Shown piece after piece: positions 48,433-59,230 of a DNA stretch of 64,000 bases (positions are counted from its first letter, which is position 1; each line of letters starts with the position of its first letter). A program made the translations under genes and the position numbers. The notes below the pieces were generated by a model that did not search any database, was not told the DNA's origin, and saw nothing but the letters and a program-made list of their open reading frames with translations. The DNA is from Epiperipatus broadwayi (lineage: Eukaryota > Onychophora > Udeonychophora > Euonychophora > Peripatidae), in NCBI GenBank assembly GCA_028023455.1, contig JAQFVV010012400.1, positions 12,903,748 through 12,967,747 of the forward strand. Reading direction: 5' to 3'.

Positions 48433-49760
48433 TTATCACCCTACCGTAGTAGTCTTAAAAGCACTCTAAATATTGAACAAAAGATCAAGAATAGAATGAA
48501 TCCACCTATTCTTGGTAGCTCATGTTTTATCAGCATACCTTTGTCAACATTTCAAAGTGAAATTAATTTATCAACCAACTGCTGTAAGGCATCTTAACTG
48601 TTAGTAAACCCACAATTAATTATACAACCTCCTATAAACCTTATTAAAAATAAATAAACTTTAAATTATAGTTCAAAAAAAAAAAAACAAAAGAATAAAC
48701 CCCCCCACCACGAGTTAAAAATTAAAAAATTTAAATGTAGAAAAAAGAATAAAGAAAAGAAAGACCCCCCCTTTTTTTGTTAGCTAATTTTTTACAAACA
48801 CCTTTTCCAAAATTTTAAAAGAAAAAATAATTTTTCAACCCACTGCTGTAAGACATCTTAACTGTTAGTAAACCCACAATTAATTATACAAGGCTGTAGA
48901 CAGCATCTCACTATTAATACCTTGATTGTCATAATTAAAGAATATTAAATATGTAAACTTTAAATTATAGTTCAATGCATAGCAAACAAAAGGACTAAAT
49001 CACTCTGCCCCAGGTTATGACTTAAAAGAACTCTAATGTTGAACAAAGGATCAAGAATAGAATGAATCCACCTATTCTTGGTAGCTCTGATATTTATAAA
49101 CATACCTTTGTCAATACTGTTGGTAATTCAGAGTGAAATTAATTTATTGACTAAATGGAATATGGCACTTAAAGAGTTACTAAACTCATATTTAATTATA
49201 CAAGACTAGAAACAGCATCTCACTTTTAACACTTTGATTGTCATAATTAAACAAGATTTAATATGCAAACTTTAAATTAAATATAACTCAAAGCATATGT
49301 AAACAAAGGAAGTAACAAATGATGTGTCTAACCTTGTATAATTATCAGAGCCACCAGGAATAGGTGGATTCATTCTATTCTTGATCTTTATTCAACATAT
49401 AGAATGCTTTTAAGTCTTAGCCTAGGGGAGGGTGATTTCTTCCTTTGTCTACATGTGCATTGAGCTCTATTTAATTAAAAGTTAACATTCAATCTTGTTA
49501 ATTATGTCAATCAAGATGCTAAAAGTAAGATGCTATCTCCAGGCTTATATAATTAATTATCAGTCTAATAACTCTCAGTTATCATATTCCATCTGGTTGA
49601 TAAATTAATTTCATTCTGAATTACTGACAGTATTGACGAAAATATGCTAATAAGCATCAGAGTCACCAAGAATAGATGGATTCAGTGCTTTTAAGTCATA
49701 GCCTGGGAGAGGGTGATTTATTCCATTTGTTTACATATGCCTTGAACTATGTTTAATTTA
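48433..49760. repeat. Cluster of direct and inverted repeats
   Basis: A unit containing 'caagaatag...ctattcttgg' (a 9 bp hairpin) and 'tatacaagnctagaaacagcatctcac' occurs at about 48433-48600 and 49010-49330 in one orientation. It recurs at about 49340-49640 and 49650-49760 in the other. The inner copies could pair over about 300 bp. No coding. Confidence 0.75.
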
Positions 49761-49781
49761 AAGTTTATGATAGTCTTTAAC

Positions 49782-49965
49782 AGAATAGCTCAGTTGGTTA
49801 GAGTGTTTGCCTTAAATTCGATATTCAAGAATCTAAAGGTGCGAGTTCAACTTCTATGCGAATACTATCACTGTGCATATCAGGCCAGCAACACCTGAAG
49901 AAGAGTGGAGAATAATACTACTCGAAACATTGTGTAATTACTAGCCTGTGTTGTCTTTATACTAT
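49782..49965 (+). mobile_element. tRNA-like retroposon with a hammerhead-like 3' part
   Basis: A box TAGCTCAGTTGGTTAGAG (from 49786) and a B-box region 'ggtgcgagttcaac' (from 49838) form a tRNA-like head with imperfect stems. Downstream comes CTGAAGA (49895-49901), a 6 bp stem GAGTGG/CTACTC, then GAAA (49924-49927). CAACAC before the core (49889-49894) pairs perfectly with GTGTTG (49948-49953). The expected U before the cleavage base is C, so activity is doubtful. Confidence 0.5.
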
Positions 49966-50672
49966 CTTTCAAAAACCAAATTTATTGTACATTTAGACCA
50001 TAGAAATACAGACCAAAAAGTAAAAAAAAAAACAAGTAAATGATTATGAAATAGCATGCAAATAAAAAAAGGATATATTTGAGTTAATGTTTGCACAGGA
50101 AACTTTTGTGACTTGTTTGTTGTTCCAAAAATAGACCATAGAAACCCAATTTGTCTAAAGTTCATAGCAGGGAAGATTAAAATGAGATGCTGTTAGTAGG
50201 TAGTATTAATATCCGTGTTTGAGTTTACAATGTTTCTCAAATGGTTGATATGAGCAAAGGGAATTATAGTAGCCTCAGGAACAGTTGGGTAGTGTTGAAG
50301 AAAAATAAGAGAGGTAGTAGAAATGTAAAGAAAGAAGAAAATTTTGAAAAATTATATATTTCATTTATTATGACATCATCATCATTTTTAGTCATTGATG
50401 ATCAGTTTCAGAATGGTCTCCAAATTAAATCTAGTTTCTCTGAACCCAAGCTTCTCTACATCATACCAGCAAATTTTTATTTTTATTCATTCATCACAAT
50501 GTCATCTTTTCTAGGTTTTTTAAAACAATCTCTTAGCACATATTTTAAGTTTTTATCAATCTATCTACTATCATCTTCCAGTAATATATCCAGCTCAGCT
50601 CCAATTCAATGATGTCAGTGATACCTGTTTATTCTCTCACCCATGCATTTTATTTTCAATCTCTTGTTATTT

Positions 50673-51500
50673 CTAACATACATCTTTCCATACTATGTTC
50701 AGTGGCCTGAAATTCTGTATTACTCTTCTGTTTAATGTCCAATTTTCAGATCCATAAGTAAGAACTAGTAAAACATATCTATTAAAATCTTCCTTCTGAA
50801 ACACAAGCATATTTCCTTTTAATATTAAATTATTTCTATCAAAAGCACTATCCAAATTTAATTCTAAGATTAATTTAATCCCTTATATTTCCATTTATAT
50901 TTATAATCTGGCCAAGGTATTTGTAGTTTTTAACTTTCTAATTCATAAAAATAAATCTTTATTTTCTGCTTCTGAGAAAATCCATTGAACATTAGTTTAT
51001 TATATCTTTATCTCACGTTTTTACTTTTCATCTGATAACTCTTGTAACATGTTTTGAAACTCTAGAATATTGTTTGCAAAAACAAACACATCATCTGCAA
51101 CATCTAATTGTAATAAATAATTTCTGTTTAATTTTATTCCCTTAGCTTCCAATTTTAATCCACAAAATACTTCTTGTAAACTACTGTAAAAAAATTTGGA
51201 GATATGGAATCACCCTGTAATACATTGTTCTTGGTGTTAATCTTCTTAGTGTCACTATGCAATCTAATTATTGCTGTTGTATTTTGATAAATATTCTTTA
51301 GAATAAGACAATATCCCAATATATATCTTAATGATCCGTTTATTCATTGTAGAAATATTTACAGAACCAAATTCTATTCTGTAATCTACAAAATCAAAAC
51401 ATAATGACAACTCATATTTATTGGTCCTTTTTGAAACTTCTCTCAATACTTGGATATCATTGTTTAAAGCAGTATGAACTTTTGGTGGGTCAAAATCCAA
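50673..51500 (-). pseudogene. RTE-like reverse transcriptase remnant
   Basis: CFDFVDYRIEFGSVN (motif A region, FDF.......), then ADDV (motif C) with FVFANNILEFQNMLQEL, then VLTYGSENWTL. These are successive blocks of RTE/related LINE RTs. Stops between them. Confidence 0.65.
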
Positions 51501-52324
51501 TTTTTCTATAAAGCAGTTGTAATTATTTTGATTAATATTTTATGTAGAACTGATAAAAGGCTGAAAGATTTGTAATTTTTAATATCTTCTTTATTATCAT
51601 CCTTAAATTACTACTGCACTCTTCTAATTATCTGGTACTTCTTTATCACTTAGACATTTATTATATAACTTTGCCAACAATTTTTAAAATTCTTCACCTA
51701 CTTTTTTTTAAGATGTCAATTCTATTATTTTCTGATGCTTCTTCTGTCTTTATAGATTTAATTGTGTGTCTTAGTTCTTTATTTGAAATTCTGAGGAATT
51801 CAGAAGAGATAATAAATAGAGAAGATACTATGTTTTCTTATTCTTTATGATTATAGAATTATTTCACATAGTTCATAATGTCATTTTTTTAAAATAATAG
51901 TTTTATTTTCTTCTTATTGCAGAAATAACTTTCTTTCAAGATGTTTTATACTTTTGAAACGTAGTCTCTTCTATAGGTTTCTTTGTCAATTCACAATTAT
52001 CTTTTCTTCAATCATTAGATATTCAATTTTTCTTTCATACTCCTTTTCCTCATAAATTGTTTTATCTTAATATAAAGTTTGTACCAGTTATTTTTGCTGC
52101 AGTTTTTAATAGAATCAACTTCATATTGATTTTAATTAAATCTGAACTAATCTTCAAAATTTATTATTTTAAAATGATTTGCAAGTTTTCATTTAAATTC
52201 ATTGGAATATTTTTTGAAGGTTAGAAATATCAGCTGCTAATACTGCATTTCTTAATAGTTTTCTCTCCTTATTTTTACATTAAAACATATATATCACTAA
52301 TTTATAGTCATTTTCTGTATTGAA

Positions 52325-52495
52325 TACTTCAAAAAATATTACAATACTGATGATTGCTGTTTTAGCATGAAATACATATATTGGTGATTATTTATCTTTT
52401 CTACATGTGTGTGATCAGGTAGGTCAGCAATATGAGATGTCATGGAGAGTTGAGGGTCATGTAAAAGTCTGAGTTCGAATCCCATATATATTACA
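52325..52495 (+). mobile_element. Hammerhead/tRNA-like repeat (HT family), copy 3
   Basis: Plus strand: truncated stem I, hammerhead core, 'ttggtgattatttatc', then a B box, gagttcgaatccc (52471-52483), followed by (TA)n. Its left end is cut compared with the 60 kb units. Inserted within the RTE-like element. Confidence 0.7.
52335..52396 (+). ncRNA. Hammerhead ribozyme candidate, HT copy 3
   Basis: CTGATGA (52347-52353), stem II TGCT/AGCA, GAAA (52369-52372), 2 bp stem III with tetraloop ACAT, then A and TTGGTGATTAT. Both core boxes are intact. Stem I pairs only over about 3 bp because its 5' strand is truncated. Confidence 0.55.
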
Positions 52496-53036
52496 TTATA
52501 TATGTGTAGTTGTGTGTAACCTGTACAGTGTATTAAATTAAATATTGAAAATTGTATGTTCTCTTTATTAAATTATAATCCAATTCTGCAGTATTTTCCT
52601 TTAAATGCTTCTATGTCCATTTCCATTTAACATTTTTATTTTTTTATGAATCTTATTAGTTTGTGTCCTCTCTTATTTCTGTCATCACAAATTTACTCAA
52701 CACAATTTCACCTATTAATTGTTTACCAATTTTAGCATTAAAGTGTCACGCGATAATTTCAAAATGTTGTTTAATTTGATCAAAAGCATTTTGTACATCT
52801 GTATAAAAACATTCTACTTCTTTATCACAATGAGAACTTGTTGGGACATAAACTTCAATTATCTGCATTTTGTATTTTCCATTAAGATAAGTTATTAATA
52901 TTCCCACTCTATCTGTCATACCATCAATCTCAACAATATTGTTTTTCCACTTTTTATTTATAATGAATTTTCCTCCAGAGCATTTTGTACACTCATATAA
53001 AAAAGTTATTGGGGCATAAACCTGAATTATCTGTAT

Positions 53037-53270
53037 TTGGTATCTTCTATTAAGTTGAATAAATTGAAAACTAGATTAAAGCAGCATTTAGGTGATAAAA
53101 ATTCTGCTATTTACATTCACATGAATAAATTTGTGCATGGGGATTTTGAAATAAAGCTTTTGGAATGTATTAATTCATACAATGAAAGAATGATAAAGGA
53201 AAGTATGTACATTAATGAAATAAAACCAGAATTAAATAGGATGTTATTGGAAAAAGAGAAAAGAAAATAA
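53037..53270 (+). pseudogene. Penelope GIY-YIG endonuclease C-terminal part
   Basis: 77 codons. LKTRLKQHLGDKNSAIYIHM, then ERMIKESMYINEIKPELNRM, matches the second half of Penelope GIY-YIG domains (R, H and the catalytic Glu in 'R..KE...I....P.LN'). The first ~8 codons belong to the host sequence. The GIY and YIG strands are missing, so it is a truncated remnant. Confidence 0.7.
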
Positions 53271-53664
53271 TAGGTTATTAATTGAATGTTTTAAAGGATA
53301 TATATATTGATTTTTTTTAAAAAAAAAAGGAAATTGTTTGTAGTTAAGTTGTGATTGTTTGCAATAGGAAAGGGGAGTGAGATAAGGTAAAATTTTGATT
53401 GTTAATATATTTTGTAGTTTATAATTATTTTTTGGAATATGTGATGTTTATTATATATATATGTTTTTTTCTTTTTATTTTATTTTAGTATGCCTTGAAA
53501 AAGACTATATAAGATAGTTGAAACATTGGATTTTTTATTGTTGATTATAGTCATATAAAAAGCAAGTTTTAAAAAGGAGTTTGTTTGTTTATTTATATAT
53601 TGGATATTTATAAACTATTTTGGAAAGAAGAACTATGTGATTAATATATTTAATTATATGATTT
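53061..53664 (+). mobile_element. Penelope-like element 3' fragment with GIY-YIG end
   Basis: The fragment starts in the GIY-YIG domain and runs through a 3' UTR with a weak hammerhead-like stem (53492: 'cttgaaaaagactat' pairing with 'atagtt', then GAAA). It is bracketed by TTAAGTTGAAT (53050-53060) and TTAAGTTTAAT (53664-53674), a probable 11 bp TSD with one mismatch. Confidence 0.65.
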
Positions 53665-53676
53665 AAGTTTAATATT

Positions 53677-54014
53677 AAACATCACATGATCACTATCTTC
53701 CATGCTTGCTCATAATTGTTGTTAAAATAGGCAAAACTCTCTCCATACAGTAGTGCCACTCTAAGCAAGACAGAGTAATCAATGGATGCCAGAAGGCTTG
53801 TGCATAAAATCCCTATCTAGTGCCTAATATCTAGGTGCAGTGCTCTCAGATCCAAGGCTCCTCACTGATGAAGGCCATAAGCCAGAAACTAGTTTGGAGA
53901 TATTGGATGAGTAGGCACTAGATAGGGATTTTATGCACAAGCCTTCTGGCATCCATTGATTACTCTGTCTTGCTTAGAGTGGCACTACTGTATAGAGAGA
54001 GTTTTTCCTATTTT
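53677..54014 (-). mobile_element. FB-family foldback retroposon, near-complete arms
   Basis: Left arm and right arm pair almost perfectly over about 100 bp, for example 'ccagaaggcttgtgcataaa' with its complement at 53933-53952. The family tail lies on the left, so the element is minus-oriented. Flanks AAGTTTAATATT (53665-53676) and AAGTTGAATATT (54015-54026) form a 12 bp TSD with one mismatch. On the plus strand CTGATGA (53865) and GAAA (53885) bracket a GGC/GCC stem. Confidence 0.75.
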
Positions 54015-55679
54015 AAGTTGAATATTTAATATTGTCACTCTATGCCATCAATCTAATTATTCTTCCACTTTTTATTTATAATGAATTTTACTCCACTTAT
54101 GTTTCCAGTATGAATACCTTTGTAGTAAAATATATATCCACTTTTTAAATCAATTATATCTTTTTTTTTTATCTAACATTGCAAAATTCAACAATTTTCC
54201 ATTTAATATTAACTAGTTCTTCCAATTTCTTTTATTTCAAAGAGATCTTCACTGGTAGATAACTAAATAAACAGATATAGCAATCTGGATGCACAATCAG
54301 AAGATTTTAGCATCTTTCATTTTTGATGACTTATTGCTGCATTTACTGGTGATGTGTCATAATTGTAAATATTTATTTTAAATAAACCAAGAAAATTGAA
54401 CTAATATTTCAATTAAGAACTAGCAAACAACTTACAAAAGAGACTGCAGGGTTTCTTAATCTTAAACTCAGAGATAAAAAACTAATATGATGCATGGCCT
54501 TGGTGTCTCTTAATCTTTAGAGATAAAAACTAATAAATTTCTCATATTGGTTAATATATGTTGGCAAATATTCTGTAATAATTGACTCAATTTTTTTTTA
54601 GGGAAGCATGTTACAAAAATAGGAAAAAAACTCCATTTTTGGATAGAGGTTGAACAGTTTAAAGTATATCTGGAAAGCATGTGAATTTGAATTTCTAACC
54701 ATTTTAACAAGACATCAGATTGACAAGTTATGAATGTTTCGAGACTATTTATATCACCTGTGAAACACCATATAGACAAATTAACCATTTATCAAAAGCC
54801 TGAATGATAAGTAAAATATTTTGTATATATGTTACATGTGACAAAATTTTGTCAATACCATATACTCATGAAATTATATCTTATTTAGTTATTTTTTTAA
54901 TTAAACACTAATCTAGTCTAGTCTGAAGTGTATTATATGTTCAGGGTAATATTATCTCTGTATTATGCAATTTTAGTAAATTATAACTTTTTTTATTGTC
55001 TATCATTAAAACGTCAATCAGTCATGGAAGATATGAGAAACATTTTTGTTTATGGTAATAAATACAGATTGTAATAAAAGTTATTAAAAACCATTAATTG
55101 TAGAAGTGATATCAAGTGACTTATTGATGGTTATGCTATTCATTTTGGAAAAATCTGTTACTTGAGGGAGTGTATTAAAGCATTATATTATTGTTACTTC
55201 ATGGAATAAAATGTTGAATTTTAAATTTTGGTTCTATGTGTAATTATCATTCATGCATTTTATCATTTAACCAGATGATTAAATGTTAAGAAGTGCAATA
55301 TCATGATTGAGTTTTATGAACCCAAACTACTGCTCAATGCCTATGGTATGCCTATTTAAGTAATGATGATTTTAACAGATTCCTGATAAAGCTCTGATGA
55401 AATTTGGAAGGTACTATCCCAAAACAAATTTTCCACTTGTCCCAGAATCTCCTTATTTGTTATTAGATTGCTTTGGATATAATAGATATATATTTACACC
55501 AGTGAACTATGATTAATAGAAAATATTACTATTGCCTGGCTAATATTACAAGTAATGGGCTTATAAACTGGCAATACCTTTACCTTTTAGTATGCTCATC
55601 ATCAATCTTTGATTGAGGATTTAAAACTGCTGTGTCTTATGACCAGCAAGTAAATAAATGGACAAAGGCAGAATTGAGA

Positions 55680-56193
55680 TGGTAAGATTATAGTTTAATA
55701 CGAATAATTTTAACTATATACATTGCCTATTATAAGGCGTAATAAAAAATAAAGATCGTGGTGACCTGCATATAAATACCCTAGTCCTGCTTTTGGACTT
55801 ACAGAGGCAGGAGTCTCTGACTCATAATTAAAACTCAGAACAATTAGATCAGGTTATGGGGGTTTATATACCCCTCAAGACTTCTGGAGTCTTTTACATT
55901 CCTAACCATATACGGTGTTTTCACATATATTTTCACATACATGCAGTGTTTTTACATTTCTCATCATATATGGTATCTTACACAGTTTTCTGACCCTGTA
56001 AGGTCAGCTAGGCTTTCTATGATTTAACAACATTGTAATTTTACACAATCGTTATACATAATTGCTGTACAGTTATTCTTATTTTACATACTCGTTATAT
56101 TTTACAGTTATTACTTTTATTCTACATTTATTATTGTACTCTTATTATTATACAACTTACATATGTATATCTTGCTTGACCTTGAATACGGCA
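55680..56193 (-). repeat. 3' LTR of Gypsy D
   Basis: Aligns with 57639-58112 along its length. It carries two extra segments (for example 'ttattattatacaac') absent from the other LTR. A 'tatataccc' and 'gcctattataagg' context may hold promoter signals. Confidence 0.85.
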
Positions 56194-56206
56194 CTCCTCC
56201 CCACTC
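56194..56206 (-). promoter_or_regulatory. Polypurine tract of Gypsy D
   Basis: The minus strand reads GGAGTGGGGAGGAG directly before the 3' LTR, a textbook position and composition. Confidence 0.75.
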
Positions 56207-56807
56207 CAGAAGTATGGTTTTTCAGCTAACATAGTCTTTGAGATGAGACGGTGGATTTCTAGTCCTTGCCGGTTGCTGGCGGTCTTTGCTGTGCTTTGCC
56301 AATTTACTGTTTGTTGATAGTGGTTTCGATGCGCCAATTTTTGCTGTGCTACAGGTACTTTCTGAGGTTTTGTTACAATAGGTTTTCCTCTGTCTCTTAA
56401 CTCTATATCTACAGGTGAGGTTTTTAATTTTCCTGGTTCTTTTTTGAACAAGCTGGGGTAATTATTTTTGACTTGCGATTCTATGTCGATTTTTTTATAA
56501 CGCATATTTTTATGCCTAGGGGCACGAACCACTCACGGCCAATGGTCAGGTTAGTATCTCTGCTCATGATATATATTGGTAGTATTGCTTTAGTTTTCGT
56601 TGTTTCTACCTTTACATTTGCAACTCCTAATATCCTTATGGGATTTGTATTAGCATCCCAGGCCTTGAGTTGAGTTTTCTCTACCCTTGGAGAGAATTTT
56701 AGATTCTGAATTAGCCTTTCCCAATCTCTGCTTTTTATCAGCGATATCCTTGATCTGCTATCAATTTCCATGCTTAATGGTTTGCTGAATAGTTTTACAT
56801 TTATCAT
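56207..56807 (-). pseudogene. Gypsy D retropepsin and RT leader
   Basis: The frame 56807-56481 has MEIDSRSRISLIKSRDW where DTGS/DSGS should be: the active-site Gly is Arg, which would kill the protease. It continues to PIYIMSRDTNLTIGREWF. An overlapping frame (56532-56131) starts the RT leader with YPSLFKKEPGKLK and RGKPIVTKPQKVP, the usual 'F.....G......I.L...KP...K.R..P' segment. RT proper is absent. Confidence 0.75.
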
Positions 56808-56819
56808 AATTTGATCAGA

Positions 56820-57630
56820 TTAGTCTATAGTAGCACTTTTTATGTAGCTACTTTCCATCACTTTGCACATAAGTTCTCTGTTAGGCTTTTTATGGTGCTG
56901 CCATCTTTCGGGATACTCGGTTATTTTCCGATAACTCTCAGTTTCTGGTAAACTGCAATCACGGGCTTTGTGACTGATTTTTCTACATTGATAACATTTA
57001 ATTTGTATCGGTTTTGAGTTTAACTCCAAATGTTTTAAATATTGTAGTTTGTAGTGGTTCTGGTCTCCTGAAACTTCTGAACTCTTTCGCTTGGTCAAGC
57101 AGCAGTTCATAAGCTGTTCCATGTCTGATAGCTTCTTCATAAGTTATATCATTTATTGCCAATAAGATCTGCCTAAACTGGTCATCAATTATTCCGTATA
57201 ATAGCTGTTCTAGAAGAGCTTCTTTTAAATATTTACCGTAAAGGCATGGCCTTACCATCTCTCTTAAACCAATGTCATATTCTTTTATTTTCTCATTCTT
57301 TCTTTGCCTTCTGCCTCTAAAGTGCAATCAAGCAATAAACTTGGATGGTTGGGGATTGAAATATTCATTTAACTGTGTTATGAGCTCATCGTATTTCTGC
57401 ATCTCCGGTGAATTTCCACATAATTTGTTCGCTATTTCGATTACCCTCTCGCCTGCAAAACAAAGTAATGAGGCTATTTTTACCATATTCTCGGTAATAC
57501 TATTTAGTATAAAGTAGCTTTTGATCCTCTGAACATACAGTGGCCAATCACTCGGATTTTGTACATTAAATATGAGCTCATCATATTTCTGCATCTCCGG
57601 TGAATTTCTATTTGCGAATTTAATGTACAA
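56820..57630 (-). pseudogene. Gypsy D gag with one zinc knuckle
   Basis: Three overlapping open pieces. 57630-57328 has DWPLYVQRIKSYFILNSI and FAGERVIEIANKL. 57327-56998 has LKEALLEQLLYGIIDDQFRQ and YEEAIRHGTAYELLLDQAKE. 57140-56820 has the knuckle CYQCRKISHKARDC (C-x2-C-x4-H-x4-C). The segment NSPEMQKYDEL occurs twice because of a local duplication at the 5' end, and the normal N-terminus and PBS are missing. It is close kin to the 40 kb gag. Confidence 0.8.
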
Positions 57631-57640
57631 AATCCGAGTG
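57549..57640. repeat. 23 bp perfect inverted repeat at the LTR-gag junction
   Basis: 57549-57571 (starting 'cactcggattttg') is the exact complement of 57618-57640. The 46 bp loop holds a second copy of gag sequence also found near 57382-57420. It replaces the primer-binding site. Confidence 0.9.
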
Positions 57641-58112
57641 ATAAGATTATAGTTTAATATGAATTTTAACTATATACATTGCCTATTATAAGGCGTAATA
57701 AAATAATAAAAGGTCGTGGTGACCTGCATATAAATACCCTAGTCTTGCTTTTGGACTTATAGAGGCAGGAGTCTCTGACTCATAATTAAAACTCAGAACA
57801 ATTAGATCAGGTTATGGGGGTTTATATACCCCTCAAGACTTCTGGAGTCTTTTTCATTCCTAACTATTTATGGTGTTTTCACCTACATGCAGTGTTTTTA
57901 CATTTCTCACCATATATGGTATTTTACACAGTTTTCTGACCCTATGCTTTCTATGATTTAACAACATTGTAATTTTACACAATCGTTATACACAATTGCT
58001 ATACAGTTATTCTTATTTTACATATTCATTATATTTTACAGTTATTACTTTTATTCTACATTTATTATTGTACTCTTACATATGTATATCTTGCTTGGCC
58101 TTGAATACTGCA
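57639..58112 (-). repeat. 5' LTR of Gypsy D
   Basis: Begins 'tgataagattatag' and ends 'gaatactgca'. The partner LTR is 55680-56193. Confidence 0.85.
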
Positions 58113-59230
58113 AAAACACACTCTTATTACACTTGTCTTCCAATGTGTGGCCTTGTGTAAATCACCATTGTCTTGTAGAAATGATCTCAAGTGCCTTATT
58201 GATTATTATGCTCTTTATTTTGGCAGAATTCCTTATTTGAGGGTAGCTATTAATGTATTATGTTATTGTTACTATATGGAATAAAATATTGTTGAATTTT
58301 AAAGTTTGACCTATATGTAATTATCATTCATGTATTTCATCATTTAACCAGATGGTTAAACTAAGTAGTTAAGGAATGCAAGATCATGATTGAGTTTCAT
58401 GTATCCAAACTATTGATGATTATTTGAAGAATGATCAGGATTTGAATCTGAAGATTTGGATCTGGATTCCTGGTAGTATAAGATGGATTTTGGAAATGGC
58501 AACAGCCTAAAAGAAATAAATTTTCCATTGAACTCAGGTCCCTTAGACCATAATCTTTTTGTTTATTGTTTAGGTTGCTTTTTATATGGTTCAAAGTATC
58601 TATATAATTTTAATTTATGATAAAAATATATTTTAATAGAAGTTATTAAAAAACATTACTTTGTAGAAATGATCTCAAATACCCCATTAATGGTCATGTT
58701 CTTTCTTTTGGAAGAGTACATTATTTGAGCAAATCAAATAATGCTTTATATTATTATTTCTACATAGAATAAAATATTGATGAATTTTCAATTTTGGCCT
58801 ATATTTAATTATCATTCATGCATTTCATTGTATAAACAGGTGATTAAACAATATAGTTAAACAATGCAATATCATGATTGAGTTTAATGTATCCAAACTA
58901 TTGATGACTGTTTAAGAGATGAAGATTTGAACCTGGATTTCTGGTAGTGCCAAGAGGATTTTGGAATGGCATTAGCCTAAAACAAATAAATTTTAGATTG
59001 AATTCAGGTCTCTTAGACCATAATCTCCTTATTTATTATTAGATTTCATTATATATGGGACAGATGTATCTATAACATTGCACAATGATGAACAGGAAAT
59101 ATAACTGTTGCCTGATTAATGCTACAAGTAATAAGTTTATAAACTGGTAATGCCTTTTACTATGATTATCAACAAACTTCAATTGGGGTTCAAAAACACT
59201 ACTGTTACAATAAGTATGGTGATGATCGAA

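Larger units (their letters stand above)
50250..54100 (-). mobile_element. RTE-like non-LTR retrotransposon, decayed and interrupted
   Basis: Minus-strand order: an endonuclease segment with HFNAKIG (for GDFNAKxG) near 52740, RT pieces at 51500-51264 and the ADDVFVFAN motif C near 51080, then LTYGSENWTLNRR at about 50770, and a C-terminal DILLEDDSRQ region to about 50500. A duplicate of the endonuclease region recurs at 53025-53060 plus 54015-54100, interrupted by a Penelope fragment and a foldback element. Inactive. Confidence 0.7.
55680..58112 (-). mobile_element. Gypsy-type LTR retrotransposon D, gag-protease only
   Basis: Short minus-strand element of 2.43 kb. LTRs are 55680-56193 and 57639-58112, beginning TG and ending CA on the plus strand and highly similar. 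The interior (1.45 kb) has gag, protease and the RT leader, then jumps to a polypurine tract. RT, RNase H and integrase are deleted. No matching TSD is seen (TGAGA versus AAAAC). The gag region is rearranged at the 5' LTR. Confidence 0.85.
55070..59230. repeat. Three copies of a ~490 bp repeat, first one interrupted
   Basis: Copies start near 55075, 58165 and 58655, all with 'gtagaa(a/g)tgat' and 'aattatcattcatg' followed by 'ccagatg(a/g)ttaaa' or a variant. They diverge by many substitutions. Copy 1's neighbourhood is split by Gypsy D at 55680. Content is unrecognised and non-coding. Confidence 0.65.

Noticed and set aside
48433-49760. CRISPR array
   Set aside because: The repeats are long, diverged and in both orientations, with no regular spacers, and the sequence is from an animal genome.
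49782-49862. Functional tRNA gene
   Set aside because: A and B boxes are good but the acceptor and anticodon stems do not pair well, and it is fused to a hammerhead-like retroposon.
52437-52495. Stand-alone tRNA suggested by gagttcgaatccc
   Set aside because: It is the B box of the hammerhead/tRNA-like repeat copy 3, with the same flanks as the other copies.
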